A stretch of DNA of 64,000 nucleotides. Source: Dermacentor variabilis (taxonomy: Eukaryota; Arthropoda; Arachnida; Ixodida; Ixodidae). A model generated the notes under the pieces. The model was given only the letters and a program-made list of their open reading frames with translations, was not told the DNA's origin and made no database searches. Shown in pieces: positions 10,582 to 22,366 of this stretch; the stretch's first letter is position 1, and every line of letters starts with the position of its first letter. Both the position numbers and the translations under genes were made by a program. The stretch is taken from positions 263,976,815 to 264,040,814 of the forward strand of contig NC_134568.1 in NCBI RefSeq assembly GCF_050947875.1, written 5' to 3'.

Positions 10582-11222
10582 ACGCGGCGTTTTTTTTTTA
10601 AAGGTTGCCTATGGCAGATAGAATAATTCTAACCCTTGATCTAAATTACTCGATGAGGCGGCCATTACTTCTACAAGAAATCAGAATGTTCAATTGAATA
10701 ATTAACACAACTACGCTAATTAAGTTTTTAATAAATTACTTTACGCCACATATTTCATTCTACGAATTATAGCCGCTGAGTTCGCACGGCACATCTACTT
10801 GGAACGAATTCTCTGGACAGCGCCAGTTCCGATATATTAATTTTCAAAGTGTTCGACAAAATGCAGTGGCGTTCCAGTTGCTTTTTTAGAAACCGCTGTT
10901 TTATGCACTGAAGCACAAAAGTAACTGGAACACTAGTCACATTTCGACTCACTCTTTGAAAATTAATATCTGTTAAGAGAATTTGTTCCAAGTGGATACG
11001 CCATGCGAACTCAGCGGCTATAATTCGTAGAATGAAATATGTGGCGGGAAGTGAATAATGAAACAGTTAATTAGCGTAATTACATTAATTATTCTATAGA
11101 ACATTTTGATTTCTCGTAGAAGTAATGCCCGCCTCATCGAGTAATTTAAATCAAGGGTTCTAATTGTGATATCTGCCATAGGCACTCTAAGAAATTTGGT
11201 GCTGCAAAAAAAAAGCGCCCTG
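10582..11222. mobile_element. Foldback element, ~305 bp arms
   Basis: The left arm (10582 to about 10888) and right arm (about 10916 to 11222) are diverged inverted copies around a ~27 bp loop. The outer ends are GCGGCGTTTTTTTTT and AAAAAAAAAGCGCCC. Matching blocks include CATTCTACGAATTATAGCC on the left and its complement near 11020, and GATGAGGCGG on the left with CCGCCTCATC on the right. There is no coding capacity, so it is a non-autonomous DNA element. One diverged arm plus loop recurs at 42700-43085, showing it is a family. Confidence 0.85.
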
Positions 11223-12124
11223 TATTATATGCCGGGAAGGAAAGCAGTCTCTGTGAAAGTGAAAGTGACCCCTGTTAGGAATATATCTTGATGTAAAACA
11301 AGGGTTACCGTTTGGGCAGCTGTATAACCTGCGCGCCGTCCGTGCAACTCGCAGGAATCTTCCGCATGTTTACTGGCCGTAAAGCTTGCAATCAGAGCTC
11401 GTTAAGTTGTCACTGAAGGTAAAGCAGTTCTGGCCTTGCCAACGGGGCAGCCGGATGCTGCTTATCAGCCAAGGCTACCACGGTCTCAAGGCTCAACGGG
11501 CTTTGTAGCCTTTAGCGCCTGCATAGACAATGACACACTCTTGTGGTATATAAGGCCACCGAGAAACTGCATTTGAAGGGTAAGGACGCACTTTGCAGTG
11601 CAAGATATGCAGCTCATTCCGTTCTTGACTTATCTTATTATCTTAACGTAACTTATATTTAATTTGCCATGTGTACGGAAAAGTTGGTGAGCTAGCTGTG
11701 AAGCACTTGCAGAACCTCGATTAGAGCAGCTTCCGGTAATTGTGATTCGGAATGTCTGCTTCAATCTTGGCTGCGTAATGCGTAGTGGTTGTATAGCGGA
11801 ACGCGGCCATCAGTTTTGGGCGAGAATAATTCCCTCATTCGGCGTCGCTCGCGCTGGCTCACGGACGGCACGAGTTGCCACGCTCTCGAGAATCACTTGG
11901 GAGACCTGAACGATGGGTGTATTCAGTGTGTCTGGCCAAAACATCTCTCATTCATGCGCATGCTTAAATTTGTCCAAATGACACCGCTTCTGGAGCGACA
12001 ACAAGTACAAATCTGTTGACAGGCCAATCTAGAGGCGGAACCAGTGCACCATTCTTATAATAAATAAATAAAGAAAGAAACGAACATAAAGGAAAAAAAA
12101 ACAACGAAAATCTGCACGTTGGTG
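11223..12124. other. No recognised gene
   Basis: Unassigned DNA. A run of AAATAAATAAAGAAAG-type sequence near 12060-12090 is the only simple repeat. Confidence 0.5.
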
Positions 12125-12290
12125 GCGAATGCTAAATTGCCTCAGTGGCTATTCTATTTTTCTGCTGAGCAAGAGGTTGCGTTTTCGACTCTGCATCCAT
12201 GGTCGCGTTTCGATGGAGGAGAAATGCAAAAAATTGAGAAGCCATTCCACTCTATTAAGGTGGATGACCAGCGAAGCTGTAGCACATCAA
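12125..12290 (+). repeat. Degenerate SINE plus shared GCGAAGCTGT motif
   Basis: The order TGCTGAGCAAGAGG, GCATTTCGATGGAGG-like and GAAATGCAAAAA matches the plus-strand SINEs at 46437 and 58775 with many substitutions. It passes into a block ending GACCAGCGAAGCTGT, which also occurs just before the minisatellite at 22.4 kb. Two repeat families are therefore joined here. Confidence 0.5.
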
Positions 12291-12461
12291 ACAGGTTTAG
12301 AGAAGGGTAAATGTATTTATTTTCATCATTTGGTAATGTCAGTGACGATAGCTTTGTGATCACTGTGATATGCACTGATTGGTTCGGTTACAACCTTAGA
12401 CAGAATCTTGGTGAAAGTTAAATCTATACACCAGCGCTGTTGAGTAGTTGAGTGACTTGAG

Positions 12462-12490
12462 TTGGTTTGAAGTGTGGCACTTCAAACCAA
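12462..12490. repeat. Perfect 13 bp hairpin
   Basis: TTGGTTTGAAGTG and its exact complement are separated by TGG. No terminator or RNA gene context is visible. Confidence 0.85.
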
Positions 12491-12599
12491 ACTTTTCTAG
12501 CTCAGACTGAGTGAACCATTTCTTGTTTGGCTTTAAAATGTGGTGGTTGTGGTGGTCGTGGTATATCAACAGGCGGGTTTAGCCTGGCGATCAAGGCCG

Positions 12600-14062
12600 C
12601 CTATTGCTCCGCCCGAGCGTCTCCTATAAAATCACTGGTGTTTCACCACGCGTCCATTAGATCAACCTCTCTTAAGAATCTGACAAGGAGGCGTGAAATT
12701 TCTTTGCGGTGTATAAGTGGTCCTTCGGGAAACACAAGGCGTTACAGACACGTATGTGGAAGGTCCTTTCGTTGCAGATTTTTAAGGAGAGTGTCCCTTC
12801 GTCTCGGAATTTTGGGCACGACCACAGAAAGTGTTCAATGTTTCCTGTCTCGTCGCATGTCGTACAGTTAGGAGAGTTGATGGGCCGCGTCTTAACCATG
12901 CTGGTGTACTAGCAGATCCTGTCCTTATTCGATGTAGATGTAAAGTTTCCTCTCGACAAAATATCTTGGTTACGCGTGGCATATGTCGTGGAATGCAAAG
13001 TGACCCAAATGGATTTCAAATGCCATATTTCTTAACTTGATTGCTCTTTGAGCTCTTGACTTTGGGAGGATGATGGAGTGCTGCGTATGCAAGAGCATCA
13101 GCTTTTTCGTTGCCAGCAATGCCAACGTGGGAGGGAATCCACTGAAACTTTACCTTGAAGCCTTTGTTGCCGAGTTCTTTCACGAGGGCTAATGATTTGC
13201 GGGGGAACTTGATGGACGGTAGGCCACGGTAGGGTCGCTGCAACGTGGCCTTGGCGTCCATAAGGAGGACCACATCTTGTGGAAGCAATGTCTTTACTTT
13301 GCGCAGAGCAGCAGCTGTCGCCACGCCTTCCACGACTGTCGACGAAGTTATACAGCCAGACGGCCAGACCACGCATATATCAGAAATGGAATATAGAATG
13401 CAACTGCGCAGCGTTCTCCGTCTACTTTGACAGAGCTATCTGTGTATACTTGGAGGTGATTCGAGTAAGTCGTGTTCAAATGTTCCAGAACTAGTGACTT
13501 GGCTTCTGTTGCTGGAATGCAGCTGGAATACTGCAGTCGTGGTACACTTAAGTTGCATGTTACATCTTCGAATGTCCAGAATGGGTCTATTTTTTCCTTC
13601 TGTCTTGAGCAGCGTAATCCTAAGACTCGAAGCGTGTTCAGTGCTGCATAAAAATGTGAGCGCGGCGTGTTGCCTACGCGTCTTAAGAGGGCTTTGCCGA
13701 GTGAAGACTGACTCAGACGTAGTAGTTGGTTCATGTGAGTCCACATTGTCTACATTCAAATCTCCAACGATGATCACAGGGATACTGTCATCAAGACTAA
13801 CCCACGCAAAGTGCATGTTCACGAACTTCTCGATATCACACTTGTGTGTGCCTGGAGATATAACCACAGTGGATATCACAATTCCGTCTTCCGTTTGTAC
13901 GGCACAGGCATCCATCGCCACAGTTGCTGGCATTGTCCTCTTGCGAGTCAAAATGACAAATGGACATGCATTCTGTAGCCATGAGCCATACGGGGTCATG
14001 CTATGAAGAACTTTATTTAGGCCCTGAGGGATCAGTCTGGGACTGATGCGGGCCGCTCCCAC
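12600..14062 (-). pseudogene. LINE remnant: endonuclease, RNase H, zinc tail
   Basis: Reading right to left, an endonuclease/exonuclease/phosphatase domain from about 14060 carries V-G-D-L-N-V (13751-13765 codes G-D-L-N-V), the conserved metal/DNA-binding block. Homology then jumps straight to the region before RNase H, so the RT is deleted near 13745. RNase H runs from about 13460 (Y-T-D-S-S) to 13060 (W-I-P-S-H-V-G-I-A-G-N-E). A C-x2-C...H...C tail lies near 12800-12880. Frames shift several times. This is an internally deleted, dead LINE of the RNase H-bearing type. Confidence 0.8.
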
Positions 14063-14454
14063 GTCGGTACAGAGAGGCTGAGCTCCTCTGCCGTCACACG
14101 GGCCCTCTGGACAGCCCTGAGTTGGTCCGCCAGCATTTCACTGTGCAGCATCCGCTGCCACCACTGTTCACCTCGAGAACCATCACCGGGCAACGCCAAG
14201 CAGCGCCAAAGCATGTGTTCTAAATCGAGCAAACCCCCAAACTTACTACAATAGATTGAAAGCCCGCAGTCCGGATTAATTTTATTCATGATGACCGGGT
14301 TAGGGTACGTTCGTGTCTGCAGAAGCCTTAATGTAACCACCTGTGGCATATTTAATTTAGAATGAGGCAGAGGGAATGCCATGCGCATGAGCCATTGTAT
14401 TTTTTGTGCTTGCTTACTAGGGTATGAGCCATTGATGAAAACAGTTTTCGACAT
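14032..14454 (-). pseudogene. LINE C-terminal tail of a second LINE family
   Basis: A 140-codon frame includes V-T-L-R-L-L-Q-T-R-T-Y-P-N-P followed by L-E-H-M-L-W-R-C, a pattern that I associate with the zinc-finger tail of RNase H-type LINEs in ticks. The preceding cysteines are partly lost. It abuts the LINE at 12600-14062 in the same orientation but comes from a different copy, because both carry a C-terminal tail. Confidence 0.6.
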
Positions 14455-15112
14455 GCTGTACTTTATGCGTGATTAGAAAGAATATCAGCATTGTTTGCTT
14501 CACTTTGCTTAGTACTTGTAGAGCCTCTGCCTTACGGGGCTATGAGCCATTGCCTTTTTCGCTTGCTTATGGCGATGTGAAGCATTGATGATGATAGTTT
14601 TTGTTGACGCACACGAAAAATATAAGGAACCCTAGCCATATACAGCTTCGCTGCATAAAGGAGAAGACAGATGCGCTGGCATTGCTGACGTGGGCATGGA
14701 CTGGTGCAGACGAATCGCAGCTATGCTCCGGTGACGTGATCGGGATTCACTGGGGACCCGGACCGCATAGGGGACGTCTGAGAGTTGGCGAGCGACAACT
14801 CCAGCTCCTGAGCCCCAGCTACGGTGCCGTGGCAGTGCTCCATGGCCTCGGTTCAGCCCCGTGAAGCCGTCACCTGCCACCGTCCAGTGCCAAGGAGGCA
14901 ACCGCCTAGCCACGTTATCGACCAGGCGCATTACCGACTATAACAATGTACTGTGCCACGTGGATTACGGATGCATTGCCGACTCTGCGGAAACCGGCCC
15001 TCTCAAGCGAGTTACAATTAACGACGGCTTTTTGTGACACGCCGACCGATTACCGCGACGTCGTGATGCTCATACTGCTCGTCCTCTGCCTTATTAGGAA
15101 CTGATACACTAT
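14455..15112. other. No recognised gene; repeat-like fragment
   Basis: The block AGCCATATACAGCTTCGCTG near 14634 resembles the inverted-repeat ends seen around 22.4 and 23.57 kb. The GC-richer stretch 14680-15100 has frames but no motif that I recognise. Confidence 0.4.
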
Positions 15113-15125
15113 GTGTTCTCACACT

Positions 15126-15492
15126 TCTCAGCTGGGCGTCCGGGGCACGACATCACTTTGGCTATGTTTTCACACCCGTTCTACGCACAGGTCTTGGCGC
15201 TGTTCCTTCTCAAAGCTTCCGTTGGGAGCTTCGCTCCGCCGGGCATTCCCTTGCCGCTGGTGCGGCCTTCGTCAAGCTTCATCGATGAAGATGTGCTGGT
15301 TGAGTTTCATCGCTCCCAGCCAATTTCGTGCCAGCATCCAAGACTGACTGCAACATCTGATTTTACCTGGCAACCAAAGCTTACCAGCGTCACGCAATCC
15401 GACGGGCGGATATTTAATCAGCACTTCCCAGCTGAGCATCCGGGGAACGACATCGCTTTGGCTGTGTTCTCACACCCATTCTACGCACAGGT
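15126..15492 (+). repeat. 300 bp-period 5' UTR monomers of the LINE
   Basis: A ~65 bp block from GGGCGTCCGGGG to CTACGCACAGGT occurs at about 15135-15193 and again exactly 300 bp later. The intervening sequence would be the rest of a monomer. Tandem 5' monomers carry promoter activity in some LINEs; activity here is inference. Confidence 0.65.
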
Positions 15493-15669
15493 CAGTTACT
15501 TACAACCTGCTAAATGTTATCGTAGTTCTGATCGTTGTATAGTAGTGGTGTCGTGCCCCACCATCTTGCTCTATGTTTTGCGAAAGTGCCTTGTAGGGTA
15601 GGTTTCTGCTCTTGTTGCAGTATCGAGTGTTCCGTTAATGCTGTCTGGAGATATCGAGGGATAACCCTG

Positions 15670-16480
15670 GGCCCCAGAACCAATGTAGCATCTACAGGTT
15701 CTGACAGTGCCAAAGTAGCCGAAATTTTTGAAGTCGTTAAAGGCTTGGAAATGAATCAGGCCAGGTTTCTTCTGGAAATACAATTTAGTAAAGAACAGCA
15801 AAATGTACTGAGCATGTCAGTGCAAGCCCTTGTTAACAGGGTGAATCGTCTGGAAAATGATATGCATTCTCTCAAACAGATTGATACGCGCAATGTAGTC
15901 TCTGCTCCGCGTGCTCTTGACGCCCTCCGTCATGACATGGTGAAACTTAGGGCGTAGCTTGATAACGAGAGCAACTAGATCCTGAAGAAACAACTTCTTT
16001 ATTTTTGGCCTGGATGATTCATCCGATGAGACATCGTCTGAATCAGAGGGAAAAGTACTGTCTTTCTTCCAAACGCAACTGGGTGAACAGATTACTCCGG
16101 AAAGTATTGAGCATGCTCACCGGCTGGGTAAATCCCGCGAAAGCAAAAACAGACCTGTCATTATTAGGTTTGCTAACTTCAAGGATAAGGAACGTGTCTT
16201 ATCTCGTGGTATCAGGCTTAAGGGTACTAACTTTGTGATCCGTGAGGATTTTAGCCCTGACGTCACGCTTGCGCGATCTAAACTTGTAAGTTATGCAAAA
16301 AAATTGAATTGCTCTTTCAAACTTCGATGCGATAAGCTACTCGCCGATAAGATGTGCTACGTATATGACGATACTCAGAATATTGTGGCTGAATTGAAAA
16401 AGTATCAAAAGGGGTCGTGCCCGAGCAATCAGTCCTCAAAGCAATGCGTACGCGTGGTATGTTCTGGTTATCCACTTTCA
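15670..16480 (+). pseudogene. LINE ORF1-like protein, frameshifted
   Basis: A helical, charged segment (E-I-F-E-V-V-K-G-L-E and onward to a TAG near 15956) is followed in other frames by a D-D-S-S-D-E-T-S-S-E-S block and an E-H-A-H-R-L-G block. Then comes R-P-V-I-I-R-F and a basic C-terminus. This order resembles ORF1 proteins of CR1/L2-like LINEs (coiled coil then RNA-binding region). At least three frame changes are needed to follow it. Confidence 0.6.
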
Positions 16481-16628
16481 GAGCTTGCCATTTTGGTCCT
16501 AACCTGCAGAAGCGTAAAAAACAAAACCGATGAATTTGCTACTCTTACCTCTTCAGTGATATCTCACGTGATTATAGGTACGGAGCCTTGGCTTCACGAA
16601 TCTATTGGTAGTTCCGAAGTTTTTCCTC

Positions 16629-17384
16629 TGTTAAGAACGGCCCGCTAAGGTGCAAGTTTTGCCAGCCAGGTGCGACAGCGGCGTCAACTTTTCTTGGAAA
16701 GCCACCGTCATCCTCTAGCCAAACGGCGTCACTAAGTCTACTGTGTACCAAGGACAATGCGCCGAGTCCACCACTCTGCGTCGCAGAATTGCCGAGATGA
16801 GTTCGATGAACCAGGCTTTATGACTGAACACGCCACCGCCGATATGGTCTGCCGCGAGCGGGGGAGTTGCCGAAGGAACGCATTTGGCGGCAACGTCCCA
16901 CGCACCTTTCAAGACGCAAGACAACGGAGAACCGGCGGCCGCGCTGCGGGGGTCAGCTCGGGGAATAAGATGCGCCTTTCCGGACGTAAGCCGCGAGTTC
17001 TGCAAAGACCGTCTGACGTCGGTGGGGACCGTGAACCTGTGCGGAAGTGTGTGTGTGTAAGCCCTCGCGTAAATAGGCGGCTCGTTTACGGTGCCTGGTC
17101 GAACGTTTCCCTCACCTTGGGATCGAGGGAGGACCGAGTGTTTATAAACCGCTGTTGTGCGGCTGCTCAGTGTACTTTCTCTCGCAGTGATGCTAGACTG
17201 ATGAACTGCAACGTCCTTATGTAGATATTGTAAATAAAACCATATTCATCGTTCTCGATGAGAAGCAGTCCTTCCCTTCAACAATGTCCTCAGCGTGGAA
17301 AAGTTGGACGACGGCATGGGCCAGCTACCATCTAATTCATGCCCGACTCCAATCTTGACAACTGGTTACGAACGGTGGGATTGA
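16629..17384 (+). mobile_element. LTR (solo, or LTR plus PBS) inserted in LINE
   Basis: The insert begins TGTTAAGAACGG directly after CCTC and stops before a second CCTC at 17385-17388, where endonuclease homology resumes. It contains GTTTATAAACC, a GAGTGT-type transcription-start region and AAATAAAACC before TCGATGAGAAGCAGTCC, as in an LTR R-U5. Near the end TTGACA (17355-17360) is followed by TGGTTACGAACGGTGGGATT. That matches the look of a tRNA primer-binding site, so the structure could be LTR plus PBS. No internal retroelement genes remain. Confidence 0.65.
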
Positions 17385-17664
17385 CCTCCCAATCCTTACA
17401 CCGCCTGGTTTTCACGTCTACCGTTCCGATCGCAATGGGCATGGCGGCGGAGTTTTTCTTCTTGTTGATTCAGGCTTGCAATCGTCTCCCGTGTTAATCC
17501 CAACTAATCGTCCCGGATCAGTTTGATGCAATATCCGATTTAAAACTGGGCAGTTGCTGACAGTTGGCTCCTTTTCCCGTTCCCCCGCTTCCACATCGCC
17601 TGAGACCTTCGCATCGCTCTGAGTTTCTCTCTACAATAAATAATGACTATCTTATTAGCGATGA

Positions 17665-19132
17665 CAGGCACGTACCCAAGGGGGGGCCCGTGGGGAGGGA
17701 AGCCTGGCCCCTACCCCCCCCCCCTCCTCCCCTGCCCACGCCACCACTCCTTAGACACATTCCTAAAGCACCGCCAAATCAAGCTTGAGGCTTGACAGCT
17801 ATTTGGCGGTCAAAATTTTGCTGCCTCTTTCACTCCTCTTCAATGGTGGTAGTTATACGCATCTCCTGGGGTGTGAAGGCCAGTTTTCTCATCGATTCGG
17901 TGCCATCGCGATTAACTCCAGATGCGTTCAGTTGTCACCATCCATGCAACGGTCATGCGCATCACTCATCCAGGGACCAGGAAAGGGATCCATTTAAACT
18001 CATCCAGGAACCAGGAAAGGGATTCAGTCTGTAGTACGCTAGTCTGTATGCTCTTGGGACGAGTTGCGGCCGGAGAAAACATTAACTGCCTTTAACTTTT
18101 CCTTTTGCCTAATTACTTCCCCGAGGGATGCCTCACCGTGACGCTGGCAGATCCTCGGAACCATATAGCCTCAATATGGATTAGAAAGGTGGAAAACAAG
18201 ATCACGCGAAACAGCGTCCGTCATCAAACCCTGCAATAACCGTTAAACCCCTAAGCAATATGAATATCACCCGTTACCTCGTCTAGTTTTTCCCTAATTG
18301 TACAGCACTTTTCGCGTAAATTACCAACTGGAAACAAGAGTCGCAAGGACTTCAGAAATTACGCGATCTGCTAAGGGAGGGAGCAGAGGCAACAGCCAAA
18401 TAGGAAGGAAAAGCGAAAATTATGAAATTTAACCTTTCTGTGTGAAAATATTTATGGATCAACATATTTTTATTTAAAACGGACGTATTAGAAAACGCCG
18501 CCGGAAGTGAATAATCCCGTGTGTTTTGAATGGCGCATCTACAGTTATCAGTCGAGCCGCCTGACGTAGTCACTTCCCTGCTGTGCTTATGTGCGTTTTT
18601 TTTCTAACCTTCCGCGATGGGCGTGTACGTCTAGAACCGTAGCGTCCGGCGCTCTACACGGTTGTACGGGACCGGCGGCCACGCATCGTTACGCAATTTC
18701 CTAAATAGCAATACGAGTCGATTTTGGCACTTGGTAGAGCAGTAAACGATAAATTCAAAAGAACTGATTATTCCGCAAACACAAATTTCTCTATAATTCT
18801 TCCAGACCTAATTGTAGAAACACTACTACAAATCTTTATTTTAAGCTTTCGATTTATTTATTCTTGGCAGTGTTCTTCCTGCGCTTCTTTCCTGCGCGAG
18901 TCCATTTGATGTGCTTCCTTGTTTGTCAAATAAAGGAGAGGTGCATCTCACAGGCGTACCTGTGAGATACCCCTTATTTAATTTCTCTTTTGCGGGTTTA
19001 CACGTCTTTATGGAGTACGCTAGGCATTATTCACGTTCGTACTAGTAAAGGTACCCTCCCCCCCTCATTTTCATGGAAAAGTTACCTTGGGTTGCCCCCC
19101 CCCCCCGGAAAAAAATTCTGGGTGCGTGCCTG
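17665..19132. mobile_element. hAT-like non-autonomous element, 1468 bp
   Basis: The left end CAGGCACGTACCCA and the right end TGGGTGCGTGCCTG are inverted repeats. Flanking 8 bp are AGCGATGA and AGCGGCGA, a duplication with two mismatches. Removing the insert restores the LINE endonuclease G-D-L-N-M-P block, which fixes the boundaries independently. CAG ends and 8 bp duplications are hAT features. No transposase frame is present, so it depends on an autonomous relative. Confidence 0.82.
18945..18968. repeat. Hairpin inside the hAT-like element
   Basis: ATCTCACAGG, loop CGTA, CCTGTGAGAT form a perfect 10 bp stem. The symmetry extends outward imperfectly into AAATAAAGGAG and CCCCTTATTTA. It may be a subterminal structural feature or a nested small palindrome. 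Confidence 0.75.
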
Positions 19133-21656
19133 AGCGGCGATTTAAATATGCCTTATGTGAGGTAGGTTGACAATAAACCTGTCCTTGTTAGTTCATCCGC
19201 TCTGTCTGTAGCAGTCCGCGAGGCAATAGTTACCAATGATATTTATCAGTTTGATACTCAACCTACTAGGTGTGGTCCGAATAGCTCTTCTGTCTTAGTT
19301 CTGCTTTATTCAAACCAGCCAACGCCGTAATTCCCGGTATTAGTTACCATGACCGCATTGTAGCACACGTTCAGATCGTACCCTTCTCATGTGCACATGA
19401 TCACTCAAGGAAGATATATTTTCTGAGAAAGGCAACTGTGTTTCATTATCCATTGAGCTTGCCATATCCCTGCAAGAATTCAGTCGCTTAGCTCAGTCCG
19501 CAGATTGCAGTACCCTATGGGATACATTTTGCTCCACACTAAAGCAGTTGGTTGACACACATGTTCCATATCAATATTTGTCTGCAAAAAAGAAAAATAA
19601 GCGTAGTGATAAGCCTAGGGTTACTCGGGAGGTCAAGCGATTGATTAATAAGAGACATCGTCTCCTGAATGCTTCTAGAAAGGAGCGTAACCCTTACGTA
19701 ATTGCAATGCTAAAATCCCTTGGAAAAGATATAAAAGTAAAGGACAAGGTTCTTAAGGAAAAAGTACCTCTTAGCATTGGGCCCAAAGGTTCAACATAAC
19801 CCGAAAGAAACGTGAAAGTGTTTAAAAACAATTAGCAAAGAACCAGTTGACATCCCTAGCTTAAACAATGGCAGTGTACTTCTTACTGACGACTTCGATA
19901 AAGCTTCTTGCTTCAATCTCTATTTCCAGTCTTCTTTTACAACTCCCTCTCATAATAAATTACTGCATATTCCCGACAATGTGTTCGAACCTATGCCGGA
20001 ACTGGTCATGACACACGGTGGTAAACTTAGGTTACTTGACAATATAGATTCTTTTTTTGCAAGTGGTCCTGATGGTATACCTTCTTATGCGTTAAAGGCT
20101 TGTTCTGACATAATCGTCCACTACCTGGTTATAATGTTTGAGGAATCGTTAAGTACCTATTGTTTACCTAAGGAGTGGAAAGTTGCAAACGTGGCACCGA
20201 TCTATAGAAGTGGCCCCCAAAAATATTGTCTCCAAGTACAGGCCAATTTCTCTAACGAGTGTGTGTAGTAAAACACTGGAGCACGTAGTCTGTAGCGCCG
20301 TAATAAAACATCTAGAAAACATTTTTTTTTTACCGAATATCAGCAAGGTTTTAGGTCTGGTCGTTCTTGTTCGACACAGCTCCTAGAATTTAGCACGAGC
20401 TTTTTCATTCATTTGATCTCCGTGTACAGACTGACCATATATTCCCAGATTTTAAAAAAAAGAATTGGATTCTGTCCCCCATGTTTTGCTGTTTCATAGA
20501 CTATCATCCCTCGGTATCTCTCCTTCACTGCTTGATTGGATTAAGTGTTATCTACAAGAACGCATGCAACGCAACGTGCTGTAATTAATGGCTCACAATC
20601 TCATTATATTGCTGTTACTTCGGGAATTCCACAGGGATCTGTTTTGGGGCCGTTGCTGTTTCTGCTATACACCAATGATATAGCTCAGGTTGTGTCATGC
20701 AAAGTGCGTCTGTACGCGGATGATTGTGATTTATCACTGAATTAGGTCTTCCACTGGCCACGAGTACTTGCAACGCAATTTGGACTGCATAACGCGCTGG
20801 TGTGTTAGGTGGCAAATGTCTTTGAACCCCAGTAAGTGTCAATACGTCTCCTTTACACGTAAACACGATCCATACCTGTTTCATTATATATCAGACAACG
20901 TCCAGCTATCGCGAGTAACTGAGTATAAATATCTTGGTGTTTATTTCTCATCGAATTTAACTTGGACTAAGCACGTTAAATATTTACAGGGAAAGCCTGC
21001 AAAATGCTGAATTTTGTTAACCGCAACTTCTGGTTTCCTCCCAAAATTAAAGCAGTACTTTACTTTTCGAACGTAAGACCCATATTAGAGTATGCCTGAA
21101 TGGCCTGGGACCCGCAAACCAAAACTGTCCAATATGCTCGGGCTTCTACAAAACCACGCAGCACGTTTTGTCTGTAGTAATTATGACTTTACTTCTAGTG
21201 TTATTGCACTGAAGGATAGCTTGAGGTGGGAATTATTAAGCCCACGTAGAAAAAAACATTATTAGAAATGTTTTTCGAAATTTCTTTCGACATGGCTAAA
21301 ATAGATGAAGAAACTTACCTTTTACCTCTTCATTTCTTATCTCACATAAGTAACCGCTTTTTAAGAATAAGAGAAATTATTTGTGTAACATACGTCTTCC
21401 AGCACTCGTTTTTCCCAGACAGAATATCCCAGTGGAATCAGCTACCGCAAGAAATCGCTGATTGTCGCACTGACGCATCATTCAGAGCATTGCTGTTGAA
21501 TTTATAGCGGCTTCAACTTTTCTGTTGTTCTGTTATTTTTGTTTGATCAGTCATGTATTTTAGCCGAGCGTATGTAACCCTGCGTATTCCCCCCCCCCCC
21601 TCCCGCAGTAATGCCGCCAGGCGCTCCAGCTACTTGAAATAAATATATAAATAAAT

Positions 21657-22366
21657 ATAGCTTCGGTGCTGGTTTGTTGTGTATGAGTTGCGACGATAGG
21701 AAATTAGCGGGTGTTTATAGAGTTACTTGTCGTTTTCTAGCTTACTCTTTTTTTGTGTTATAAATGTTTTTCTATCGTGTACACGTTCTCTTTTGTCTGT
21801 TTCTAAGCACTTAAATTCGTGACACGCCTACAAAAACATAAACTGGGAGAAAAATAAATAAATATATATAAAAATTGCTGGCTCTCCCGAAATCGAGAGT
21901 AGATGCAAGCAAGAAATGGGAACCGCAAAACAGATTGGTTGGAGGTGGTGCTAGCCACAATATTAAAATGGGTGTTCGTACTTTTACGTACTTCAAAGGG
22001 TGCTCTGACACATTGAATTTTACCTTTGAACTTCCCAAAGAAAAAGTACTAGGTTTTTAGACACAACACTAACTTTTCGAGACGACAGCCACGTTTGCTG
22101 GATTTACTCACCCAGAACTGAGAAGCCTTTGCTTCCGTTTGAGTCAAGCCATTCTAAGTTGGTAAAAAGTATAGCCACTTTGTTTCCGGCGTGCACTACA
22201 GAAAAGGCGTTGTCACGTACTACAGGAAAGCCTTGACCGTAGAATTCAGAGGTTAAGTGCAGCGGGTTTCTTGCACAATTGCTTAAGGCGGTAGCTGCGA
22301 GCTTACGTGTAAAGCTTAAAAGAAAAAAAATCTCAGTGCCCTTCCACTCTGTGAAGAAGGAGGACC
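21657..22366. other. No recognised gene
   Basis: Unassigned DNA between the LINE tail and the minisatellite-bearing element. A 61-codon plus frame at 21875-22060 has no recognisable domain. Confidence 0.5.

Larger units (their letters stand above)
16481..21507 (+). pseudogene. LINE ORF2: endonuclease and RT, broken by two inserts
   Basis: The endonuclease start (I-I-G-T-E-P-W-L) ends at 16628, continues after the LTR insert at 17385 with Y-R-S-D-R-N-G-H-G-G-G-V, and after the hAT insert at 19133 with G-D-L-N-M-P. RT follows: F-A-S-G-P-D-G-I-P near 20050, K-Y-R-P-I-S-L-T near 20240, G-I-P-Q-G-S-V-L-G-P-L near 20625, and Y-A-D-D at 20713-20724. The C-terminal block S-Q-W-N-Q-L-P is near 21430, with a stop at 21505-21507. 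Numerous stops and frameshifts make it a pseudogene. Confidence 0.82.
15113..21656 (+). mobile_element. L2/CR1-like LINE, long but decayed, twice interrupted
   Basis: The order is 5' tandem monomers, an ORF1-like coiled-coil protein, an APE-type endonuclease, an RT with Y-A-D-D, a C-terminal W-N-Q-L-P block, then a short 3' UTR ending in an AAATAAATA-type tail. No RNase H is seen, which fits CR1/L2-type LINEs. After removing an LTR insert and a hAT-like insert the element would be about 4.3 kb, near the usual length. Many stops and frame changes show it is dead. Confidence 0.8.

Noticed and set aside
12462..12490. Rho-independent-type terminator
   Set aside because: A hairpin without a following T-run, in eukaryotic DNA.
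16757..17224. 155-codon plus frame
   Set aside because: It lies within the inserted LTR, which is not expected to encode protein, and shows no domain.
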